64,000 nucleotides of DNA, from positions 171,501 to 235,500 of the forward strand of contig JAMWET010003607.1 in NCBI GenBank assembly GCA_024036415.1, read 5' to 3'. Position 1 is the stretch's first letter, and every line of letters starts with the position of its first letter. Made by a program: the position numbers and the translations under genes. The notes beneath the pieces were generated by a model. It worked only from the letters and a program-made list of their open reading frames with translations. It did no database searches and had not been told where the DNA came from. This stretch comes from Prochilodus magdalenae (taxonomy: Eukaryota > Chordata > Actinopteri > Characiformes > Prochilodontidae). Shown one piece after another: positions 27,321 through 38,190 of this stretch.

Positions 27321-29159
27321 CTCTCTGTATGAGGAATAAACGAGTGTTTTGGAGCTTCTGTGTATGTGTGTCCTGTCCTTTCTTCGTCTCTCCGCTGTGA
27401 GATGACCTGTTTTCTTGGCTCTCTGGGACAGAGCTTTCTCCACAGAGGTGAAGGCAGCCTGTCAGAGTCGGACTCTCGGCTCGCAGCTCCTCTCTCCTCT
27501 CCGCTGCTTTAGCTGTTATAGTCCTCCGGGATTCAGCGTCTACATAAATCCACTGTTAGGAGAGAAACAGGCCCTCCTCTGAAAATAAACCCGCCATTCA
27601 TCATGTGAACCAGGCCTGCCGTCTCACACAGGCCTGCATGCACACGCTCTCTCTAGACTACAGTTATATATACACACACTTCTACAGGTATATACATATC
27701 ATTCTTCAGTTATATACTCACAGTGCTTCAGTTATATACTCACAGTGCTTCAGTTATATACTCACACTTCTACAGGTACAGTATATGTGGTTCTAGTTCT
27801 ATTCCAGTTCTTAAAATATATGCAGTTTTTCAGAAACATGCAGTTCCAGAGTGATGTATAGTTCTGGGGTGATGTATGGATCTGAAGATCCGGTTCTTAC
27901 ATTACATCGCCTCCTTTTCTCAGTGAGGAGCTTCTTGAACAGCCACACATCCTTTCAGACCCATAGTGTGAGGGGTTTGAGGGTTGTTCTCTGGGATGCA
28001 GACCTGTAGATTTGTCTTTGCTTGGTGACTGTATGTTCTCTGGACGTTACTGAGAGCGATCTACTGCCCGTTATGTAAGTGCACACATTCCATAATCCAG
28101 GTGGAGTTTGGAAGGGGATGCTAACAAGGTAACTGACGCTGTGGATTCATAGCCAGCATCTCTCGCACTCTTCACTGTTGCATAAGCATTTGTGGGAAGT
28201 CGTATTCCCTCTGGAACGCCGCATTGTCCTTGGGACAGTTTTGGTCAGCGGTAACAGTGAGGTGATGCCCTCAGAGGGGCTTAGTGACGAAGCAGACCTT
28301 TGTTCCCGGTGTTTAGACTCGATTGGCCACTCATGCTGCTGGTGCAGCGTGTTTACGGACCTGATTTGCTGGAGTTTGGGAACAGTGCCATGTTGGCAGC
28401 TGTGGATCCGGCAGCACAGTTGCAGGTGTGCCAGGCTAAGAGGAAGCTGTGAAAAGTGGAGACACAGGCGTCCAGAGCTAACCAGGGTCCAACAACATTG
28501 TTGAGTCACTTTGAGGAGTCCACATTTTCCACCAGGTCTGCAGGAGTAGACTGGAAGAAGATCTCCAGAGCTGGTCAACGCTGGTCACTTTGTGTCCCAG
28601 AGGATGCTGTGGGCACACTGACACTCAGAACATATTTAATTCTGACTTGATGAGTCCGTGATTTTCCAAGTTTACCAGATTATGATGCTCTACAGGATCT
28701 GATCTGATGTTCAGGAATTTTGTGGATCTTTGAGGAGAAAGTCGATACTTGCCAGAGACTAAAGACAAAACCCAGCTTCTGGAGTTTCTTGGGGACGTTT
28801 TGTTCACACAGACAGTTTTAAAAGCCCTGAATTTCTGAGTTTATTGATCGCTGGTGAGCGCTTCCCAAGCCAGTACCGATATCCGAGACGAGTGGAGTAG
28901 CCAGTGGCCACATCTAGAGCTCTTCAAAGGCTGACGGGTGAGCATGAAACTAGAGATCTGATGTTTCTTTCCTGAAACTGATATATTGATCTATCATCCA
29001 GGACTGGAAACTGATTTGATAGTAAATCTGCCTCGTATAATCTGCTGCTACAGCGTAGAAGTTACTTTCACGGCATTAAATGTAGTTAACTGATGTTTTT
29101 TCTAAATTAGACCACTGGCTGGGTGTTTCACTTTTACCCATGCTCCTCTAGTTTAGTTT
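27321..29159. other. Intergenic, with a small 22-bp repeat near 27700-27770
   Basis: CTTCAGTTATATACTCACAG recurs three times at 22-bp spacing. Otherwise no exon is recognised. A minus-strand frame at 28147-28578 looks like random open sequence or an old repeat and has no family match I can name. Confidence 0.45.
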
Positions 29160-29870
29160 AAAGGAGCGATATGTAAGCTTTGTGGATTAAAACATTCAGA
29201 AACGATCAACAGAGTGTGAAATAATAACAGCTGGGATGGTGTCTCTAAGACATGTATGTATGCTGTATTAGAGGTACATGCTGAGGTTAGCATGCTAAGC
29301 AGCTAGTCCCACCCCGTCACATCTCGTAATACCACTCTGTATCTGAAGAGGTGATAGTAGTGCTGTAGGAGTGGAGTCAGTCCAACATGAGAGGATGAAG
29401 AAGTAGCGCTGCTGCCCCGAGGCGATATTTCAACCTCCTATCAGTCGTGTTGAAGGTGCTGCTCCCGGTTAGATCATTTAAAGGCAGGTAGCCAATGAAA
29501 GGAGCAGAAAACACAACCATGGCTGAAGCTTGTGGAGAGCAACCTCTGCCACCGCCTGATCTTGGCAAGAAACCACGTTTAGCAGCAAACAGAAGAAGTG
29601 ATATTAACAAAAGCAGAAGAAGAGTTAACACTAGTGCTGCTCTCCACTGCTGGAGACGCTCCGGGACAGGAAAAGGTGAAAGTCTGATGATGTGAAGGAG
29701 GACTGCCACCAGAAACTACCAGATAATCTAATAGGAATTTGCTAATGAAGCTGAAATGAATACAGTTAGAGAACCCTCTTCTGCATAGGACCATTATTTT
29801 GATGTGCTTTGTCAATATAGGGACTTTTATTTTGGTGTGCTGCAGCACCTTGTGGAGAAACACCTGACAC
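29160..29870 (+). mobile_element. Dispersed repeat family C with possible decayed transposon ORF
   Basis: 29160-29440 matches 54980-55240 (both contain TCTCGTAATACCACTCTGTA, CCTGAAGAGGTGATAGT or the like, and a GTCAGTCCAACA/CAGTCCAACACGAGAG block). Directly after it, 29519-29695 reads MAEACGEQPLPPPDLGKK then SRRRVNTSAALHCWRRSG. This resembles, from memory, the start of an ORF found in a fish DNA transposon (a RVNIGAAFxRWRxL-like block), here ended by a stop. The class is uncertain and the ORF is not functional. Confidence 0.5.
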
Positions 29871-30202
29871 ATCATCTGTAAACAACCAGGTTCGTATGTA
29901 CTTCCACAGATCCGAAATATTCCTTATATTCCAGGTTGTCACTGCCTACAGCAACAGGCAGCTTTATATCTCCTGATTACGGAACAGTCTGGAGGGGAAC
30001 GTAGATATGTCTGGCTGCTTGATGAGGTTTTGGACACTTCCAGTGGAAAGCCAGTGATTCCAGAAGCTCTGGATATCTGAGTGCCTGGGCGGCTGCTGTT
30101 CAATGAGTTTGAGAGTAAGAGGATGACCTCCAGACCACCAGAGCTTGTATGAGAGAGAAAGCTGACCATGTTTTCTGTCTGTTTCAGACCTTCTCCTGCA
30201 CC

Positions 30203-30403
30203 ATGCAGGGCTCATTCCTGCAGGCTCGGTGCGAGGAGCCCATCATGACCTCAGACTGGGGCGTCCCGCTGATCATCGCCCTGCTGCTGCTGGTGCTGCT
30301 GTATGCCTTCCTGTACCTGCCGTCCCTTTCGCACAGAGCTCTGCTGGAGCAGGAGGTCAGCAACCAGACCACCGCGCTGCCCTTCACGCCCAAACTTGGC
30401 TGA
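30203..30403 (+). CDS. Probable small single-pass membrane protein, 66 aa (last exon)
   Basis: An acceptor (polypyrimidine ...GTCTGTTTCAG, ending at 30187) is followed by an exon open from 30188 to the TGA at 30401-30403. The first ATG, at 30203, has a favourable ACC before it and gives a 66-residue protein. It has a short N-terminal part (MQGSFLQARCEEPIMTSDWG), one strong hydrophobic helix at about residues 22-40 (VPLIIALLLLVLLYAFLYL) and a polar tail ending TTALPFTPKLG. Codon use is GC-rich (CTG, GTG, GCC, ATC), unlike the AT-rich surroundings, which argues for real coding. If translation starts in an upstream exon the protein is longer. I do not recognise the family. No partner exon was found with confidence upstream. 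Confidence 0.55.
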   Translation: MQGSFLQARCEEPIMTSDWGVPLIIALLLLVLLYAFLYLPSLSHRALLEQEVSNQTTALPFTPKLG

Positions 30404-31430
30404 TCATCTCTGGGAACTGGACATGCCTCACTGGTTTCTCTGCAGTGCCAAGTCCAGAGTGAATTAGTGTTCTGTTTAAATCACAGTTGGTGCAGCCCAA
30501 GACCTTGTTTGACCATCAAGTACACAATCAAATGCAGCTCTACTGAGTGTGCACAGGCCTAGATGGCTATGGGGCCCAGGCCACTAGGGGGCCCCCACAA
30601 CCTGCACGGCTGATTATGATCCCGATGTCTGACCTCTGATCACTGCTTACCAGCCATTACACTGTCCCCAGCACCTCAACTGAGCTGGCAGGATGTTGGC
30701 TAGCATTCCTGAAAATGCACTTTAAATAAGAAGCTCCTGTATGTGTCCGGAGGGTCTGTAAACTCGAGGGTTGGAACTTCAACAGAGTAGATGATGCCCA
30801 TTTGCTCAGCTACGTGAGGGTTTTAGGCTGTATGACTGAGTTAGAGTAAAACAGATATAAGATGTGCGGGTTAGTGTGCGTGTGAACAGTGGACACCTGC
30901 TTCATGGCCAGCGATTAACTGGTTGTTGGGCTGATGTGAATTTGTACTCTCTTTATCATGTTGGATTTTCTCAGTTGGAAAATGAATATCCAATATATGT
31001 AGCAGTCTCATAACCACAGTGTGGGGCGAGTCTGGCGCTGAAAAGGCGTCATGTAACCTGCTGGGATAATTTAATAACTCACTCACCAAACAAAAATCTT
31101 TGAGTTCAGGACAAGACAAAATAAATATTCAGAAGGACGAACAGAGCTGCAGAATGTTCCACAGTGAAAGAGGGGGGAAAGTTCTAATAAGAACTTTTAG
31201 AACATAGCTAAACATTTATTTATCATTTATTTATAAGATTTTTTTCCTGTTCCCAAAAATACATGTAAAATATTAAATAAAGCATATAAAATTATTTGGT
31301 GTCTGGTTTATGCTACTGACGATTACACTGTAAACGTTTTTTTTTTTTTAAACATTTTTACTATATACAAATTGAAGGATAATAAAATGCAACTTTATAA
31401 TAAATGATAGTGAGTGTAAATTGTAAACAG
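30404..31430. other. Intergenic or 3' UTR of the preceding exon
   Basis: It includes AATAAA-like words near 31119 and 31275. No exon, RNA gene or dispersed repeat was recognised. Confidence 0.45.
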
Positions 31431-33790
31431 TGACTATATAAATGTTCATGACAGATGATAGTAAATATATTGCTATTTACAGTGAGTTAAAGAGAGTGTA
31501 TCACTATTTGTAGTAAGTGATAGTGCACTGCTATTTGTAGTGGTAGTGAACATATCAGTGAGTATATCATTAGTATCATAACTTGTTATAATGAGTGATA
31601 GTAAGTATATCACAAGCGACAGTGAGTGGTAGTGAGTATAGAATTAATTCTAGTGAGTAGTAGTGAATATGTTGCTAAATATAATTATTGATAGTAAGTA
31701 TAGAATTATTTCTAGTGAGTAACAATAAGTATATCACTGGTTGTGATGCGTAATAGTGAGTATCTGAGTATGTAGTGAGTGATAGTATATGAGCTTGTAA
31801 TGAGTGATAGTGTGTATCTGAGTATGTAGTGAGCGATAGTGAGTATATGTGTATGTAGTAAGTGATGTTGAGCATATAAGTATGTAGTGAGTGATAGTGA
31901 GTATATTAAAATGTAGTGAGTGATAGTAAGTATATGACTGTAGTGAATGATGGTGAGTATATTAATATGTAGTGAGTGATAGTGAGTATATAAGTATGTA
32001 GTGAGTGATAGTGAGTATATTAGTATGTAGTAAGTGATGGTGAGTATATTAGTGTGTAGTGAGTGATAGTGAGTATATTAGTATGTAGTGAGTGATAGTG
32101 AGTATCTGAGTATGTAGTGAGTGATAGTATATGAGCTTGTAATGAGTGATAGTGTGTATCTGAGTATGTAGTGAGCGATAGTGAGTATATGTGTATGTAG
32201 TAAGTGATGTTGAGCAAATAAGTATGTAGTGAGTGATAGTGAGTATATTAAAATGTAGTGAGTGATAGTAAGTATATGACTGTAGTGAATGATGGTGAGT
32301 ATATTAGTATGTAGTGAGTGATAGTGAGTATATAAGTATGTAGTGAGTGATAGTGAGTATATTAGTATGTAGTAAGTGATGGTGAGTATATTAGTGTGTA
32401 GTGAGTGATAGTGAGTATATTAGTATGTAGTGAGTGATAGTGAGTATATTAGTATGTAGTGAGTGATGGTGTGTATATTAGTATGTAGTGAGTGATAGTG
32501 AGTGCAGTATATTAGTATGTAGTGAGTGATAGTGAATATATGACTATGTAGTGAGTGATGGTGAGTATATTAGTATATAGTGAGTGATAATGAGTATATT
32601 AGTATGTAGTGAGCGATAGTGAGTAAATGACTATGTAGTGAGTGATGGTGAGTATGTTAGTATGTAGTGAGCGATGGTGAGTATGTTAGTATGTAGTGAG
32701 TGATAGTGGGTATCTTAGTATGTAGTGAACGATAGTGAGTATATTAGTATGTAGTGAACAATAGTGAGTATATTAGTATGTAGTGAGTGATAGTGAGTAT
32801 ATTAGTATGAAGTTAGTGATAGTGAGTATATGACTATGTAGTGAGTGATGATGAGTATATTAATATGTAGTGAGCGATAGTGAGTATATGACTATGTAGT
32901 AAGTGATGGTGAGTATATTAGTATGTAGAGAGTGATAGTGAGTATCTTAGTATGTAGTGAATGATAGTGAGTACATTAGTCTGTAGTGAGTGATAGTATC
33001 TTAGTATGTAGTGAGTGATAGTGAGTATATTAGTGTGTAGTGAGTGATAGTGAGTATATTAGTATGTAGTGAGTGATAGTGAGTATATTAGTATGCAGTG
33101 AGTGATAGTGAGTATATTAGTATGTAGTGAGTGATAGTGAGTATATTAGTGTGTAGTGAGTGATAGTGAGTATATTAGTATGTAGTGAGTGATAATGAGT
33201 ATATTAGTATGTAGTGAGTGAAAGTGAGTATATTAGTATGTAGTGAGTGAAAGTGAGTATATTAGTATGTAGTAAGCGATAGTGAGTATATTAGTATGCA
33301 GTGAGTGATAGTGAGTATATTAGTATGCAGTGAGTGATAGTGAGTATATTAGTGTGTAGTGAGTAATAGTGAGTATATTAGTATGTAGTTAGTGATGTGA
33401 GTATATTAGTATGTAGTGAGTGATGGTGAGTATATTAGTATGTAGTAAGTGATAGTGAGTATATTAATATATAGTGAGTGATAGTGAGTATATTAGTATG
33501 TAGTGAGTGATAGTGAGTATATTAGTATGCAGTGAGTGATAGTGAGTATATTAGTATGCAGTGAGTGATAGTGAGTATATTAGTATGTAGTGAGTGATAG
33601 TGAGTATATTAGTGTGTAGTGAGTAATAGTGAGTATATTAGTATGTAGTTAGTGATGGTGAGTATATTAGTATGTAGTAAGTGATAATGAGTATATTAAT
33701 ATATAGTGAGTGATAGTGTTTTTATATAAGTATGTCGTGAGTATATTAGTATAGAGTGAGTAATAATGAGTACGTGAGTAATAGTGATTT
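31430..33790. repeat. 29-bp minisatellite, about 80 copies
   Basis: The core unit is GTAGTGAGTGATAGTGAGTA then TATTAGTAT. The 5' end (31430-31740) is degenerate and the centre (32980-33720) most uniform. A 342-bp higher-order duplication is present at 31761-32444 (see findings). Stops in all frames make it clearly non-coding. Confidence 0.95.
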
Positions 33791-34340
33791 GTATTCATGT
33801 TTATTTTGTATGTAGTTTGTAAATGCATTAGCTGTTATCTGATGTGATGTAGCAGTAGAAGGACAATGGAGGGCAGACTTTGACTTTCTAGTAATCCTGT
33901 CGTTGCCATGGTGATGTAACGCGGTGTCACAGTTGAAGTGAGAGAGTGATAGAGAGTCAGATTAAATGTCATCATGTCATTGTGGAGCTATTATTACTCA
34001 CCTACATCTAAAAGCAGTGATACCAGGACAGCTGACGGGGCAGTTTTAGAACCATCACATCCCAGAACTTTCTATTAATATAAATCCAGTCAGATATTAA
34101 TACAGTAGAAAATAAGAAAGGATCTAGAATAAAAGAAAGGATCTATTTAGATTCTGTTCCTTTTTTCCTGTGAAGATGTTTGAAGATGCCCTATATTAAG
34201 GTATACAGGGTTCCTAGAACTTTTGATTTCCTAAAGAACCTTTTAAAGGTCTAAAAATAAAGTGTACAAGTTCTATACCAATTTAAGGGTTCCTCATTAT
34301 GTGGCTCTAAGAAGGTTCTTCATGTCTCATTGATGGATGA
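33791..34340. other. Unique spacer between minisatellites
   Basis: It contains a patch with GGTTCC/AGAACC words at 34160-34330 like that in dctn5 intron 1. No exon was seen. Confidence 0.45.
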
Positions 34341-35510
34341 GTGTGATATTAAGTGTTGGTTAAAATGGGTGTTGGTGAATATGTCACTGGATATAGTATT
34401 CCATTGGTTATATTGAGTTGTGTGAGTATGTCACTAGTTATAGTGAGTGGTGTGAGTGTTTTAGTGGTTATAGTGAGTACTGGTGAGTATTCCACTGGTT
34501 ATAGTGAGTGTTGGTAAGTATTCCACTGGTTATAGAGAGTGGTGTGAATATGTCACTGATTATGTTCTAGCAAGTGGTGTGAGTAATTTACTGGTTATAA
34601 TGAGTGGTATGAGTATGTCACCGCTTGTAGTGAGTGGTGTGAGTATGTCACTGGTTATAGTGAGTGGTGTGAGCATTTTACTGGTTGTAGTGAGTGGTGT
34701 GAGTATTCCACTGGTTATAGCATGTGGTGTGAGTATTACACTGGTTATAGTAAGTGGTGCGAGTATTCCACTGGTTATAGTAAGTGGTGTGAGTATTACA
34801 CTGGTTAAAGTGAGTGGTGTGAGTATTCCACTGGTTATAGTAAGTGGTGTGAGTATTCCACTGGTTATAGTGAGCTGTGTGAGTGTTTTACTAGTTATAG
34901 TGAGAGCTGGTGAGTATTCCACTGGTTATAGTGAGTGGTGGAAGAGTTTTACTGGTTGTAGTGAGTGGTGTGAGTATTCCCCTGGTTATAGTGAGCTGTG
35001 TGAGTATTACACTGGTTATAGTAAGTGGTGTGAGTATTACACTGGTTATAGTAAGTGGTGTGAGTATTACACTGGTTATAGTAAGTGGTGTGAGTATTAC
35101 ACTGGTTATAGTAAGTGGTGTGAGCATTACACTGGTTATAGCATGTGGTGTGAGTATTCCACTGGTTATAGTAAGGGGTGTGAGTATTACACTGGTTATA
35201 GTAAGTGGTGTGAGTATGTCACTGGTTATAGTGAGTGGTGTGAGTATTCCACTGGTTATAGTGAGTTGTGTAAGTATTACACTGGTTATAGTAAGTGGTG
35301 TGAGTATTACACTGGTTATAGTAAGTGGTGTGAGTATTACACTGGTTATAGTAAGTGGTGTGAGTATTCCACTGGTTATAGTAAGGGGTGTGAGTATTCC
35401 ACTGGTTATAGTGAGAGCTGGTAAGTATTCCCCTGGTTATAGTGAGTGGTGTGAGTGTTTTACTGGTTATAGTGAGTGGTGTGAGTATTTCACTAGTAAT
35501 AATAAATGAC
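34341..35510. repeat. 30-bp minisatellite, about 38 copies
   Basis: The unit is CTGGTTATAGTGAGTGGTGT then GAGTATTCCA. It shares TATAGTGAGT...GAGTATT with the flanking 29- and 31-bp arrays. The 30-bp period yields false ten-residue repeat frames on both strands (positions 34483-35424 and others). Confidence 0.95.
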
Positions 35511-36650
35511 GGGGTGTATTGGTGTTTTAAGTGAATATATGAAGTGAGTGATAGAATGGATATCAGTAATTATAGTAAATAAAAGTGAAGGCGTTACTGT
35601 CTATAGTGAGATGTAGTGATTCAGAGGGAGTGACAGATTGTATGTAGATAAAAATTATAGTAAGTGATAAGAAGTATATAACTTTTTGTAGGATAGTATA
35701 GTATTTATATTTATAGTGAGTACCAGTGAGTATATGAGTATTTCTGAGTATTTATAGTGAGTATATGGTGGTGAGTGATAATTAGAGTATTGCTGTTTAT
35801 AGTGAGTAATAGTGAATATTATTGTATTATTTTGTATTACGTTCCTCTTTTAATATAAATATAAATGAAGCAGGTATTTGTTTTTATTACAGATATTTAA
35901 TTGATAATCCAGTCATTCACTATGGGGGGCTGAGGGATCAGCTACTACCATCCTACAGTATTTTACCTTCAATTATCAGAACATCCCATAAGCATCTGTC
36001 TGACCTCATTATAATATTCTTTATTATATCTTTAATGGGTGTTTAATGTCCAGTCAAGCTAAATTAATCTCTATTAGCAGAGATCTCAGTGTCTCCACTC
36101 GAGTCTGAGTTATCTCCTAATCACTAATGGTCTTGTGGAAGTGACTTTAAGGGGTTTGAGATGATTTAACTAACAGATGGACCTGCAATTTACTGAATGG
36201 ATAAAACACTTAAGCTCCTTAGTGAATGGAGTCCAGTTCAGGAGCAATATTTGGCCGGACTGTGAGGTGCTTAAGACCACATTAGAGGAGAAAGGCTTCA
36301 GTGGATTTCTGGGATCACTCTGCTCTGTTGTGTGGTGAGCTAAGCTGATTTAATCAGCAGGCCTGACTAAAAAGGAGATCTATTCTGTGTTATTGTATTT
36401 TTAGTGAGTGCCACATCACTGGATTAAAGGTTAATCCCTCTCGCTGTCTCGAGCTGTAGTGATGGACATGTCACTGAGACTCTTCCATGCTCTTATTTGG
36501 GGGGGTCTGCTTGAATGTCAGTTCAGTCACAGTTCAAGCCCAACTTACACTGCTAAACATAGCAAAACACACGACGAACCTCAGGCAGGAGCAGCAACCT
36601 GGTACAGTGAGGGGAGTTATCTACAGTCAATAACAGACTATACAGAAGTA
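35511..36650. other. Degenerate repeat tail and unique spacer
   Basis: 35560-35820 holds scattered TAGTGAGTATATGAG-type words. 35830-36650 looks single-copy. No exon was recognised. Confidence 0.5.
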
Positions 36651-37160
36651 TTTACAGTGAGTTTGTAGTGAGTTTATAGTGACTATATGAGTATTTCTAG
36701 AAAGTCATAGTGAGTATATGAGTATTTATAGTATGTTATAGTGAATATATAAGTATATATAGTAAGTTATAGAGTATATTTGTATTTATAGTAAGTTATA
36801 GTGAGTATATAAATATATATAGTGAGTTATAGAAAGTATATTAGTATTTATAGTAAGTTATAGTTAGTATATGATTATAATAAGTTATAGCGAGTATATG
36901 AGTATTTATAGTAAGTTATAGTGAGTATATGAGTATTTATAATACGGTATAGTGAGTATATGAGTATTTATAGTAAGTTATAGTGAGTATATGAGTATTT
37001 ATAATACGGTATAGTGAGTATATGAGTATTTATAGTAAGGTATAGTGAGTGTATGAGTATTTATAGTGAGTGCTAGCAAATACATTATATGCGTATTTAT
37101 AGTGAGTTATAATGAGCATATTAGTGTTTATGGTGGGTGACTTTGACTAATTGAGTACTT
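36650..37160. repeat. 31-bp minisatellite, about 15 copies
   Basis: The unit is GTGAGTATATGAGTATTTAT then AGTAAGTTATA. Its core is the same as in the arrays on either side. Confidence 0.93.
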
Positions 37161-37360
37161 ATGGTTAATGTGAGTATATGTGAATTGTATAATATGAATG
37201 ATAGTAAATATATTTGTATTTGCAGTGAACAATAATAACTATACATCAGAATTTATATTAAGCATATTTGTTTTTAATATAAGTGACAATTATTAATCAT
37301 TTTTACCAAAAGTTTATATACACAATAATTAGTATTATACTTACTTACATATAAGTACAA

Positions 37361-37750
37361 ACTCCACCTCTGCTACAACAAAGACAGCGACTGATAAACA
37401 CCATGAATACACAGCAAGTACACACCACACAGGCTTTATACTCTGTATACAGTATATACTTACATATGTATATATATCAATATATCCTATATATCTTAAA
37501 GTGTATATATATATATATATTTATTGAGAAGCATATATATATTACACTTATACATATATATTTATATATATATATATATATTACACTTATACATACATAT
37601 ATATATATATAGTTTAAGATATATAGGATATATTGATATATACATACGTAAGTATATACTGTATACAGAGTATAAAGCCTGTGTGGTGTGTACTTGCTGT
37701 GTATTCATGGTGTTTATCAGTCGCTGTCTTTGTTGTAGCAGAGGTGGAGT
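37361..37750. repeat. Long near-perfect inverted repeat (arms about 140 bp)
   Basis: The left arm 37361-37500 begins ACTCCACCTCTGCTACAACA. The right arm 37613-37750 ends with its exact reverse complement. By eye the arms differ by one substitution and one 2-base indel. The loop of about 112 bp is almost all TA repeats and contains ATTACACTTATACATA twice. No matching target duplication was seen at the outer edges. It may be a fold-back element, a recent inverted duplication, or an assembly artefact. Confidence 0.92.
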
Positions 37751-38190
37751 GTGTTGTGATGGGGGAGGAGAGCCCTATTTGCTAAATGACTGCTAAATCT
37801 CCTGTGGTGATTTTAGTGGAGGGAGGAGTGGCTTATGGACTGAAGATGGCCTAAATGTGTGTTCATGTGGGCTAATGCTCCAAGACAGAGCCATTAAAGA
37901 TTTACCATGACAGCTATGTTTTATTGAGAAGCATTCTCTGAGCATGCAGAAGCAGAGAGCTGAGCGCTGGACCTCCAGCAAACGCAGGCGTGTTCATCGC
38001 TTGTTAAAATCTCTGAAGTCTGATTTCTTTACAATGGCACAGCTATGGAGGCAGCAGTTCACCAACCCTGCAACCCTTCTTGTCCTCCTACAGCCACTGC
38101 TAAACCCAGGTTGCTCTTCATTCATTCTCTCTCTACTTTCCAGCCTGTCTCCAGTTCAGTTCATTAAAAAACAGCATGATAAGAGGAGAT
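37751..38190. other. Spacer, nothing recognised
   Basis: An open frame of 82 codons at 37944-38192 (+) has no recognisable domain and runs up to the start of the next array. It is probably not a gene. Confidence 0.45.

Noticed and set aside
25395..27443. 682-codon minus-strand ORF as a mucin-like gene
   Set aside because: It is explained by a 36-bp tandem repeat without stops. Long frames exist on both strands, unit variation shows no coding constraint, and no splice sites or signal peptide were found.
28147..28578. 143-codon minus-strand ORF as a gene
   Set aside because: No recognised domain, no splice consensus around it, mixed composition. Possibly an old repeat.
34483..35509. Long plus- and minus-strand ORFs in the 30-bp array
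   Set aside because: The period is a multiple of three, so repeat peptides appear automatically. No gene context.
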